Position numbers and translations under genes: made by a program. Positions 33,718 through 41,380 of a stretch of 43,970 nt of DNA are shown piece after piece. A model generated the notes under the pieces. That model was not told the DNA's origin. It did no database searches and was given only the letters and a program-made list of their open reading frames with translations. The stretch is from Planctomycetaceae bacterium (GTDB taxonomy: Bacteria > Planctomycetota > Planctomycetia > Pirellulales > Pirellulaceae): positions 1 to 43,970 of the forward strand of contig DUDC01000024.1 of the NCBI GenBank assembly GCA_012959465.1, given 5' to 3'. Every line of letters begins with the position of its first letter. The first letter of the stretch is position 1.

Positions 33718-36700
33718 GTGACACTTCATCATTCAGTTTTGCAGATGAGCTTGGCTCTACTAGCTCTGACGTGTTGTTTACAAGACATCGCGGCGGCCGA
33801 AGTCGACGCTCGTCAATTGGAGTTCTTTGAGACGCATGTGCGGCCAATCCTAATCGAAAACTGTTATTCGTGTCACAACAGCGTCGATAAAACGGAAGCA
33901 GAATTGGCGTTGGACTATCGCGATGGAATTCGCCGAGTGATCAATCTGGAATCCCCAAATGACAGTCAGCTGTTGAAAGTTATTCGTCACGAAATCGAGG
34001 ACGTGGAGATGCCCTCGGATAGTGCGAAACTAGCGCCAAAGGCAATCAGCGATATCGCTCGCTGGATCAGAATGGGAGCTCCGGACCCCCGCGACACTCC
34101 GCCGACGAAAGATCAGCTGGCTCAGGAACGCTCGTGGGATGTAACCTTGTTGCGGCGAAAACAATGGTGGTGCTTCCAGCCGATTGCCCGCCCGCCCGTA
34201 CCGACACCCAACGAGGTTGACTGGTCAGATCACCCGGTCGACAGGTTCATTTTACAGCAGCTTGAAACAATGGAACTCTCTCCGGCAACAACCGCAGACC
34301 GCGAAACGCTAATTCGCCGGCTTTCATTCGCACTCATCGGTTTGCCCCCAACGACCGCACAAGTTGCGGCGTTCAAAGCGGATACGTCGCCTGCCGCATT
34401 TGAGAATTTGGTCGACCGACTGCTTGAGTCGAAGCAATTCGGCGAGAGGTGGGCGCGACATTGGATGGACTGGATTCGCTACGCCGAGAGTCATGGTAGC
34501 GAAGGAGATCCGTCAATCCCCAACGCCTATAGATATCGTGACTACTTGATTCGAGGTCTCAACGCTGATGTTCCCTACGATCAGCTGGTTCGAGAACATA
34601 TCGCTGGTGATCTTCTCACCAAACCACGCGTTAACGATGCGATGGGGATTAACGAGTCGGCCATTGGCACGGCTCATTGGCGGATGGTGTTTCATGGCTT
34701 CGCACCGACCGATGCGTTGGACGAGAAGGTGCGGTTTACCGACGATCAAATAAACGCCTATTCGAAAGCATTTCTTGGCCTGACGGTTTCCTGCGCCCGT
34801 TGCCACAACCATAAATTCGATGCTATTAGCCATGCCGACTACTATGCGCTATTTGGCATTCTGGGTTCGACTCGGCCGAGCATGTTAGACGTCAACACGG
34901 CCGAACGACAACAATTGCATCAAGCTCGTTTGATAGAACTCAAACACGAAGTGCAGCAAGCACTGGCTCATAGTTGGTTGAACGATATCGCCACCCTTCG
35001 CGAGCATCTGCCCATGCTTGGTGACGATTGGAACAAGGCAATTGATGGAGCGAAGCAGCAGAATGACCCACTGCACGTCTGGTGGCGGGCTCGCAGTGAG
35101 GTAAAAAAACCTGACGATTTTGATCGCGTGTGGCAGAGTATTTCAGCAAAGTGGAAAGGTGATTCGAGCGCCATCGCCGATCATCAGCAAAAACGAGAGT
35201 ATGTCCGTCGCTGGAAGCTAGATTTGGGCGACGATTACAAGACCTGGTTCCGCGACGGTAACGGCCTTGCCGATCGCCCGTCTTCCGCCGGTGAGTTTGC
35301 AATTCTGGCCGATGGCGATCAGATCGTGCAGAGTATCCACCCGGCCGGTGTCTACACACATCGGTTGTCGACCAAACACCGCGGTATACTCTCATCACCA
35401 AAAATCCCGTTGGACGGTGAATATGACCTGTGGGTTCGCACGACCGGTGGCGGCGGGGCGATGCTGCGGTACGCAGTGCAAGACTATCCTCGCAATGGCA
35501 CCGTTTACCCTGTCACTAGCTTGAATGACGGCCTTTGGAAATGGCATCGCTTTTCGCTGAAGTACTGGAACGGTGATGACATTCACATCGAATTGACCAC
35601 AGCGGCCGACGCGCCGTTGTTGGCTAGGGGCAACGCACGTTCGTGGTTCGGCGTTCGCGAAGCTGTCCTGGTGCCTAGCGGCGAACCGGGGCCGACCAAT
35701 GCGCCCGAGTCGTTGTCGTCGCTATTCGCACTCGCGGCGAATGACGTTCCAGTGTCACTGGATGACTTGGGCCAAATTTATTTAAAGACGCTTCAACATT
35801 GCGTCATCGCCTGGCGCGACGGCGAGATGACGGATGGGCAAGCCCTGTTTCTCGACGGAATTCTGCAACATGGACTGCTTCCCAATAAGGTGCAATCCGT
35901 TCCTGCCGTGAAGCAGTTGCTAAATCAGTATCGCCAATTGGAAGCGGAGATTCCCGAGCCAACACGCATTGTTGGACTCGGTGAGGCCGGCGGGTTTGAC
36001 CAACCGTTGCTGCTGCGTGGCAACCACAAAACGCCGAGTGACCCGGTGCCAAGACGGTTTTTGGAAGCGATCGATCCGACACCGTACAGTACCGATCAAA
36101 GTGGTCGGTTAGAACTCGCTCGCGACCTGATCCGAGAAGACAACCCACTGACGTCACGAGTCATTGTCAATCGACTCTGGCATCACTTGTTCGGCCGCGG
36201 AATCGTCGCGACCCCCGACAACTTCGGGCGACTCGGTGACAAGCCATCACACCCACAGCTACTCGATTACCTCGCCACGAGGATGGTTGAGCGAGACTGG
36301 TCTATCAAGGAGATGACCAGATTCCTAGTGACATCGAAGACGTGGCGCCAGGAATCGATGGCCACAGCCGAGTCGAGACGGATCGATCCGGAGAATCGTC
36401 TGTTGTCGCACGCCAACGTTCGACGGATGGAAGCGGAGGCAATTCGAGATTCATTGCTCTTCGTCGCGGGGCGACTTGATATGCGGATGTATGGAAAATC
36501 CGTTGGCGGCCGCGAACCACGACGGAGCGTTTACGTTCAGGTGCGCCGCAACTCGCTCGACCCATTTCTGCGTGTGTTCGACTTTCCGGAACCGTTCACG
36601 ACGACTGGACGTCGCGACGTGACCAATGTTCCGGCACAGTCATTGACGATGTTGAACGACAACTTCGTTAACGGCCTGGCAGACTCGTGGGCCAGCAGGA

Positions 36701-37788
36701 TTCTGGCCGACAAGAAATTGACGAATGATCAGCAGCGTATCGAATTGATGTTCGCAGAGGCATTTGGCCGGCCGGTCGGTGCGGAAGAGCGGAAGGCCGT
36801 GCTCAGGTACCTTGCCCAGCGCCGTGGCACGTCGCTGGTGTTGATTCGACGACGGGACATTTTGAAGTCCGAAATTGCCACTCACCAAAATACGATCGAA
36901 GAAATAGTGCAGCCTGTTCGCGAGCGACTGCTGGCAGCCTTGCCGGAATCGCCCGACCAACGTGTTGATTTAAGACCCATCGCGCGGTGGGAATTTGATG
37001 ACGATCTAAAAGATAGTGTCGGTGTGGCCCACGGTGTGGCGATCGGCGGCGCGCGTCTTGATTCGGGCGCATTGATCGTCGGTGGTCAGTCGCATGTCGT
37101 GACCGCGCCATTGGCCCAACCGCTGACCACGAAGACACTTGAAGCCTGGGTTCAACTGACCAATCTCGATCAGCGAGGCGGCGGTGCCATGACGGTACAG
37201 ACTCCCAACGGCATCGTGTTCGATTCGATCGTGTTTGGCGAACTGACGCCACGTCAATGGCTGGCAGGCAGCGACAACCATCGACGTTCGCAGTCTTTTT
37301 CCGGTCCGGTCGAGTCAACAGCCGTTACCGAACCCGTGCATGTCGTTATCACCTATCTCGCTGACGGCCGCATCATTGGTTATCGCAACGGAGAACCGTA
37401 TGGAAAATCGTATAAGAGTAACGGACCGCAAAAGTACTCCGTTGGCCAAACGATCGTATCGTTCGGTGTCCGCCATCTGCCGGTCAGCGGTAACCGCGTG
37501 TTAACCGGCCGCATCTTGCGAGCCCAGTTGTACGATCGGGCGTTAACCGCTGAGGAAGTTGCCGCGTCGGCTAGCGGTATGGGAAATTTCATTTCGCAGG
37601 CTAGCGTGTTGGCCGCTTTGTCGGACCGCGAACGAAGTAGAATCGACGTGGCCGAACAGACGATAGCGGATCTAACCAAGCAGCTTGCGGCGCTTGGGCC
37701 AATCCCCAATTCGACCAGTACTCAGGTCTTGTGGACCGACTTGGCCCGCGCATTATTCAACTTCAAAGAGTTCATTTATCTAAAGTAA
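33718..37788 (+). CDS. DUF1549-DUF1553 planctomycete cytochrome with carbohydrate-binding-like insert and C-terminal LamG
   Basis: A GTG at 33718 opens 1356 residues; ACGAGG lies upstream. An ATG at 33745 is an alternative start. Order: signal peptide to about 27; PSCyt1 haem motif CYSCH at 49-53; DUF1549 (FGERWARHWMDWIRYAES, SCARCHNHKFD). A long insert (about 430-760) contains a beta-rich, ligand-binding-like module (YDLWVRTTGGGGAMLRYAVQD, IHIELTTAADAP). DUF1553 (LTSRVIVNRLWHHLFGRG, TNVPAQSLTMLNDNF) and a LamG domain near 1075-1260 (TLEAWVQLTNL) follow. It is about 500 residues longer than the paralogue at 1680. Exported; probably binds glycans. A tandem 16-base duplication spans its stop codon. 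Confidence 0.92.
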   Translation: MTLHHSVLQMSLALLALTCCLQDIAAAEVDARQLEFFETHVRPILIENCYSCHNSVDKTEAELALDYRDGIRRVINLESPNDSQLLKVIRHEIEDVEMPSDSAKLAPKAISDIARWIRMGAPDPRDTPPTKDQLAQERSWDVTLLRRKQWWCFQPIARPPVPTPNEVDWSDHPVDRFILQQLETMELSPATTADRETLIRRLSFALIGLPPTTAQVAAFKADTSPAAFENLVDRLLESKQFGERWARHWMDWIRYAESHGSEGDPSIPNAYRYRDYLIRGLNADVPYDQLVREHIAGDLLTKPRVNDAMGINESAIGTAHWRMVFHGFAPTDALDEKVRFTDDQINAYSKAFLGLTVSCARCHNHKFDAISHADYYALFGILGSTRPSMLDVNTAERQQLHQARLIELKHEVQQALAHSWLNDIATLREHLPMLGDDWNKAIDGAKQQNDPLHVWWRARSEVKKPDDFDRVWQSISAKWKGDSSAIADHQQKREYVRRWKLDLGDDYKTWFRDGNGLADRPSSAGEFAILADGDQIVQSIHPAGVYTHRLSTKHRGILSSPKIPLDGEYDLWVRTTGGGGAMLRYAVQDYPRNGTVYPVTSLNDGLWKWHRFSLKYWNGDDIHIELTTAADAPLLARGNARSWFGVREAVLVPSGEPGPTNAPESLSSLFALAANDVPVSLDDLGQIYLKTLQHCVIAWRDGEMTDGQALFLDGILQHGLLPNKVQSVPAVKQLLNQYRQLEAEIPEPTRIVGLGEAGGFDQPLLLRGNHKTPSDPVPRRFLEAIDPTPYSTDQSGRLELARDLIREDNPLTSRVIVNRLWHHLFGRGIVATPDNFGRLGDKPSHPQLLDYLATRMVERDWSIKEMTRFLVTSKTWRQESMATAESRRIDPENRLLSHANVRRMEAEAIRDSLLFVAGRLDMRMYGKSVGGREPRRSVYVQVRRNSLDPFLRVFDFPEPFTTTGRRDVTNVPAQSLTMLNDNFVNGLADSWASRILADKKLTNDQQRIELMFAEAFGRPVGAEERKAVLRYLAQRRGTSLVLIRRRDILKSEIATHQNTIEEIVQPVRERLLAALPESPDQRVDLRPIARWEFDDDLKDSVGVAHGVAIGGARLDSGALIVGGQSHVVTAPLAQPLTTKTLEAWVQLTNLDQRGGGAMTVQTPNGIVFDSIVFGELTPRQWLAGSDNHRRSQSFSGPVESTAVTEPVHVVITYLADGRIIGYRNGEPYGKSYKSNGPQKYSVGQTIVSFGVRHLPVSGNRVLTGRILRAQLYDRALTAEEVAASASGMGNFISQASVLAALSDRERSRIDVAEQTIADLTKQLAALGPIPNSTSTQVLWTDLARALFNFKEFIYLK

Positions 37789-37807
37789 CTGTTATCTAAA
37801 GTAACTG
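37776..37807 (+). repeat. Tandem 16-bp direct repeat across a stop codon
   Basis: TTATCTAAAGTAACTG occurs twice head to tail (37776-37791 and 37792-37807). The first copy contains the stop TAA of the cytochrome gene and the second lies between genes. It looks like a recent slippage duplication; the second copy repeats the last two codons and stop without changing the protein. Confidence 0.85.
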
Positions 37808-37818
37808 TGGATTGAACC

Positions 37819-39255
37819 ATGAATTTTTCACCGATCTCCCGACGACGTATGTTGGCTCGATGTTCGACTGGCTTCGGAAGCGTAGCATTGGCAGGTCTGA
37901 TGTCCGACATGGGGTACGCCGGGCCGACCGGTTTGCCTGAGGGAGCAGCTCTTAAGCAGACGCACCACCCAGCGAAAGCAAAGCATGTCATATTTTGCTT
38001 CATGTCGGGCGGCGTGTCACAGGTCGACTCGTTTGACCCCAAGCCGCGTCTCGAGAAAGACAATGGCAAGCCGATGCCGGTCAAGGTCGAGCGGACGCAA
38101 TTCAACAACAATGGCAACATCATGGCCAGCCCGTTCAAATTCGCACCAGCTGGCAAAAGCGGGTTGCCGATCAGTAGCATGTTTCCGTTCCTCGCCAAAC
38201 AGGGTGATGAACTGGCCGTTATCCGTTCGATGACCACGCCGGTCAACGAACACGCGCAGGGTAATTTCCTGATGCACAGTGGTGTTCCATTCATGGGATT
38301 TCCAAGTGCCGGCGCATGGACAACCTACGGGCTAGGTTCGGAAACGCAGGATTTACCGGGTTACGTTGTCTTGCAGAGTGGCGGGGCGGTTCCACCTCAT
38401 GGCGGTGTTGCCTTGTTCAGCAACGGTTTTCTGCCAGCTCAACATCAAGGGTCGGTTCTGAAAGCGGACGCGGCCGATGCCGTACGTAACATCAAGCCAG
38501 CGGACCCGGCCATGATTCAGCGGCAGCGATTGGATTTTATCCGCGCCAACGACCAGAGGTTTTTAGAATCCACTGCGGAAGACGGGAAGATCGAAGCCGC
38601 TATTCGCAATTACGAAACGGCGTATCGAATGCAGGCCGCTGTTCCCGATCTGTGCGATATCTCTGGCGAGAGTAAAGCGACCCGTTCGTTGTACGGGCTC
38701 GATAGCCCAAACGCGAAGAAAGCCGCTTACGCGCGGCAGTGCTTGCTAGCTCGGCGACTCGTCGAAAGGGGCGTTCGTTTCATCGAACTGAGCTGCTTGA
38801 CCGAGGGAATCGGCGCTGGCGGTGCCGCCAATCCATGGGATCAGCATGGTGATCTTGCCAAAGGACATGGTGCGATGGCTGAACAGATCGACCAGCCCAT
38901 TGCTGCCCTGGTTCAAGATCTTCGCATGCGAGGGTTGCTTGATGAGACGATCATCGTTTGGGCGGGGGAATTCGGTCGCACTCCATTTTCGCAAGGCAAT
39001 AACGGTCGCGATCATAATCCGTTCGGTTTTAGTGTTTGGCTTGCTGGCGGAGGTGTCAAGGGTGGCACGATTCTCGGTGCCACCGACGAATTTGGCTATC
39101 ACGTCGTCGAAGACAAGTGCGGTGTCTATGACTTGTGGGCCACCGTACTCCATCAACTTGGAGTTGATCACGAACGACTTACGTACCGCTACAGCGGTCG
39201 CGATGTGCGACTGACCGATGTTCACGGCAGTGTACTCGAGAAGATCTTGATGTAG
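37819..39255 (+). CDS. DUF1501 family secreted protein
   Basis: The 478-residue protein begins [26 protein letters not shown], a Tat-type signal. It carries DUF1501 marks in the order [31 protein letters not shown] followed by [47 protein letters not shown], and [17 protein letters not shown] at the end. It closely follows the large DUF1549/DUF1553 gene (31 bases), so they form one unit, the third cytochrome-partner pair in a row. The function is unknown and the partnership is inferred from conserved adjacency. Confidence 0.94.
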   Translation: MNFSPISRRRMLARCSTGFGSVALAGLMSDMGYAGPTGLPEGAALKQTHHPAKAKHVIFCFMSGGVSQVDSFDPKPRLEKDNGKPMPVKVERTQFNNNGNIMASPFKFAPAGKSGLPISSMFPFLAKQGDELAVIRSMTTPVNEHAQGNFLMHSGVPFMGFPSAGAWTTYGLGSETQDLPGYVVLQSGGAVPPHGGVALFSNGFLPAQHQGSVLKADAADAVRNIKPADPAMIQRQRLDFIRANDQRFLESTAEDGKIEAAIRNYETAYRMQAAVPDLCDISGESKATRSLYGLDSPNAKKAAYARQCLLARRLVERGVRFIELSCLTEGIGAGGAANPWDQHGDLAKGHGAMAEQIDQPIAALVQDLRMRGLLDETIIVWAGEFGRTPFSQGNNGRDHNPFGFSVWLAGGGVKGGTILGATDEFGYHVVEDKCGVYDLWATVLHQLGVDHERLTYRYSGRDVRLTDVHGSVLEKILM

Positions 39256-39376
39256 GCGGTCTCGTCGTTTGAATGGATGCTCGCACAAAGTCGCAACGCG
39301 GCCGAACTTCACGGGTCCGTCGTGTGTCGGTTTGGTATGCGGCCGATCAGGACATCGCTGACAAAGGTCAATCAAG

Positions 39377-39546
39377 TTGGCAAACCCACTGAAAAATGAC
39401 TCCAATCTTATTTACTCGGTGGGAACGCAAGTCGTTGCGCTGAAACAGGTGCAGTCAGCCGGACGCACCATCCATCCGTCTGAGTTCGTCGACCGTCACT
39501 TGGCATTAGGGCCATTGCGGTGCCGATTCCTCGTTTCCTGCTGAGA
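39377..39546 (+). pseudogene. N-terminal fragment of an unidentified conserved protein
   Basis: A TTG at 39377 opens MANPLKNDSNLIYSVGTQVVALKQVQ and SAGRTIHPSEFVD, then the frame ends at a TGA at 39546 in noise overlapping the PDZ remnant. The segment SVGTQVVALKQV...GRTIHP recalls a small N-terminal domain found before nucleotidyltransferase-like regions in planctomycetes; this is recollection only. Only about 45 plausible codons survive. Confidence 0.35.
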
Positions 39547-39783
39547 GAACTCGACTTACTCAGTAACGTCGGAGTTGAAGTCGTGGTTGTCGAGGAGGAT
39601 GGTCCCGCGTCGGTGAGCGGAGTCCTAGCGGGCGACTTGATCGTCGCCGTCAACGATCACATTGTGACAAGCGTGGATGACGTTCATCGCCTTACGAGCG
39701 ATTCTGGAGAGGAATCCCTGCTCACTTTGACCGTTGTGCGGGACGGCCACAAACGGAACATCGATGTTCGCATAGCGTTGTAG
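39500..39783 (+). pseudogene. C-terminal PDZ remnant of an HtrA/DegP-type (S1C) protease
   Basis: A frame entering at about 39500 reads LGIRAIAVPIPRFLL, like the AIPI strand at the end of the S1C trypsin domain, then VEVVVVEEDGPASVSGV and LAGDLIVAVNDHIVTSVDDVHRL. It ends with LTLTVVRDGHKRNIDVRIAL, a complete PDZ domain. The whole protease domain with its Ser-His-Asp triad is absent, as are a start codon with ribosome site and any signal peptide. I read it as the 3' end of a deleted protease gene, joined to the fragment at 39377. Family-2 and family-3 palindromes follow 23 and 68 bases past the stop. Confidence 0.7.
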
Positions 39784-39805
39784 CGCGACGTGGATGTCAA
39801 TCAAT

Positions 39806-39871
39806 GTGTGGCACTGGCAGAGCCAGTGCCACACCTTCGCAGGCTTTACGCCACCGGCCTTGTGCCGGTGG
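39806..39871. repeat. Perfect family-2 palindrome followed by perfect family-3 palindrome
   Basis: GTGTGGCACTGGC (39806-39818), loop AGA, GCCAGTGCCACAC (39822-39834) is a perfect 13-bp stem, the best family-2 copy. CCACCGGC (39851-39858), loop CTTGT, GCCGGTGG (39864-39871) is a perfect 8-bp family-3 stem. They separate the protease remnant from the convergent gene ending at 39889, so they probably terminate transcription from both sides. Confidence 0.85.
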
Positions 39872-39888
39872 ATCTTGAGGTTTGGCAA

Positions 39889-41316
39889 CTACAAGCGACT
39901 ATTCAATGTATAGAAGGCCATTGACTGTTGGAGCTTTTCGCCATCGGTCGATGGAAGGTTTCCAATGTGCAACTCGTAGATTTTCTCAGTTTCTAATTTG
40001 GGAAGATGCAGCGTGACGGAACGGTTGTCCGAGGAGACATCGATGGCAATTGGCTTGACGACGGTTGATTTCGAGGGAGGCGCGCCGTACGCCGCATGCC
40101 ATTCCAATTCGAAATGACGAAGCGAATAGATAGCCGGGTCTCTCGCCTGATCGGCATTGATGGGTTTCGTAAAATTCAGCCGGAATCCCGTTTTTGTGAG
40201 ACTCATCGAGTGGATGGCATGGGGTATGTTCCCGTTGTAAGTGAGCTTCTTCAAACCCTCACCTGCTGCCCAACCTCGTCCTGTGAGTCCAACCCACAGT
40301 GTCCCCTTCTTGTCGAAGACAAGGCGATTTACTCCGCCGCCTAATTTGTCGTAGATGAACGGGATTGCCGCTCCCTGGTATTCGCCGTTGATTTTTTCCA
40401 GACAAATACGGGTCAACTTGCCATTCTGAACGTCGCCGACAAAAGTCTGACCGGCGAACGGCCCGAACAACCCGTCCGTCGTATCCCACAGTGGCTGAGA
40501 AGTCGAGTTGCCCATCGTTCCGTGCGGCAAGAACACGGCTGGTCGTTTGCGAATTTTCAGCAACTGTTCCCGAGTCATCTTCCACGATTCGGGATAGCGT
40601 GGATCGTCAATCAGACCGCTGGGATGGCCGATGAAGTCGCCTTGGCGCACATGCATCAACCAGCCGCACGCGATGTAACTTCCTTGGTTGTCGGTGGTGA
40701 AGATCTCACCCTTAGGTGACAGTGCAATGCCGTTGGGGGCGCGAAGTCCAGCTGCGAATGGCACTCGTTTTCCGTCGGGTGTGAACTTCAATACCCAACC
40801 TCGATACTTGATGTCGTCCTGCGTTCCGAGCCATGTGCCCTTGAATCGATCGCCTCCCTGATAGAAACCGAGCCCCAGAGTGCCGTAAAAACTCCCCTCA
40901 CTGTCGCGGACCAGCCCAAATGCGTATTGATGGTAGTTACCGGTGTAGCCCCATTGTTGATTTATTGCCTCGAAATTGTCCGCCTCGCCGTCGCCGTCTT
41001 CGTCGGTCACCCGTGTCAACTCGCCTCGTTGCATGACCCAAATCTCACCGACTTTTCCGGCGTAAAGTCCCAATGGTTCGTGAAGGCCAAACGCGAATTG
41101 GCGAAACTGACCGTCCTTGTATTTCCAGACTTCACCACGCCGAGTGCAAAGGACCAGCGTGCCGTCGGGCCAGAAGGCCATCCCACCGACTTCTAGACGG
41201 ATATCAGCCGGGACCTTAATTGTCTCGACGGCATACGATTGACCCGTGGCCAGCTTGGCGGTCGACACTCCGACCACACACGTTAGTAGCAAGACGATTC
41301 GTTGGATGGCTGGCAT
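39889..41316 (-). CDS. Secreted glucose/sorbosone-dehydrogenase-like six-bladed propeller
   Basis: The protein is 475 residues from the ATG at 41314-41316, which opens a signal peptide (to about ATGQ, residue 26). A longer frame to 41691 overlaps the preceding gene and has no coding character. Propeller features: GGMAFWPDGTLVLCTRRGEVWK, FAFGLHEPLGLYAGKVGEIWV, RVTDEDGDGEADNFE (a Ca-loop-like segment), GLRAPNGIALSPKGEIFTTD and NRLVFDKKGTLWVGLTGRGW. A beta-sandwich-like C-terminal tail follows (TGFRLNFTKPINADQARDPAIY). It resembles the PQQ-dependent sugar dehydrogenase/NHL-like superfamily; the catalytic histidine was not verified. It follows the multihaem cytochrome by 64 bases on the same strand, a logical electron-acceptor partner. 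Confidence 0.85.
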   Translation of the reverse strand: MPAIQRIVLLLTCVVGVSTAKLATGQSYAVETIKVPADIRLEVGGMAFWPDGTLVLCTRRGEVWKYKDGQFRQFAFGLHEPLGLYAGKVGEIWVMQRGELTRVTDEDGDGEADNFEAINQQWGYTGNYHQYAFGLVRDSEGSFYGTLGLGFYQGGDRFKGTWLGTQDDIKYRGWVLKFTPDGKRVPFAAGLRAPNGIALSPKGEIFTTDNQGSYIACGWLMHVRQGDFIGHPSGLIDDPRYPESWKMTREQLLKIRKRPAVFLPHGTMGNSTSQPLWDTTDGLFGPFAGQTFVGDVQNGKLTRICLEKINGEYQGAAIPFIYDKLGGGVNRLVFDKKGTLWVGLTGRGWAAGEGLKKLTYNGNIPHAIHSMSLTKTGFRLNFTKPINADQARDPAIYSLRHFELEWHAAYGAPPSKSTVVKPIAIDVSSDNRSVTLHLPKLETEKIYELHIGNLPSTDGEKLQQSMAFYTLNSRL

Positions 41317-41380
41317 GATTTGGTTACCCGATGAATTCGAGATTCTAGAATCAGCTGTCATGGTCATTTTTATTGGAGCG

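Noticed and set aside
39544-39546. The TGA at the end of the small fragment as recoded
   Set aside because: The downstream frame (ENSTYSVT) has no relation to the upstream segment and no redox motif is present.
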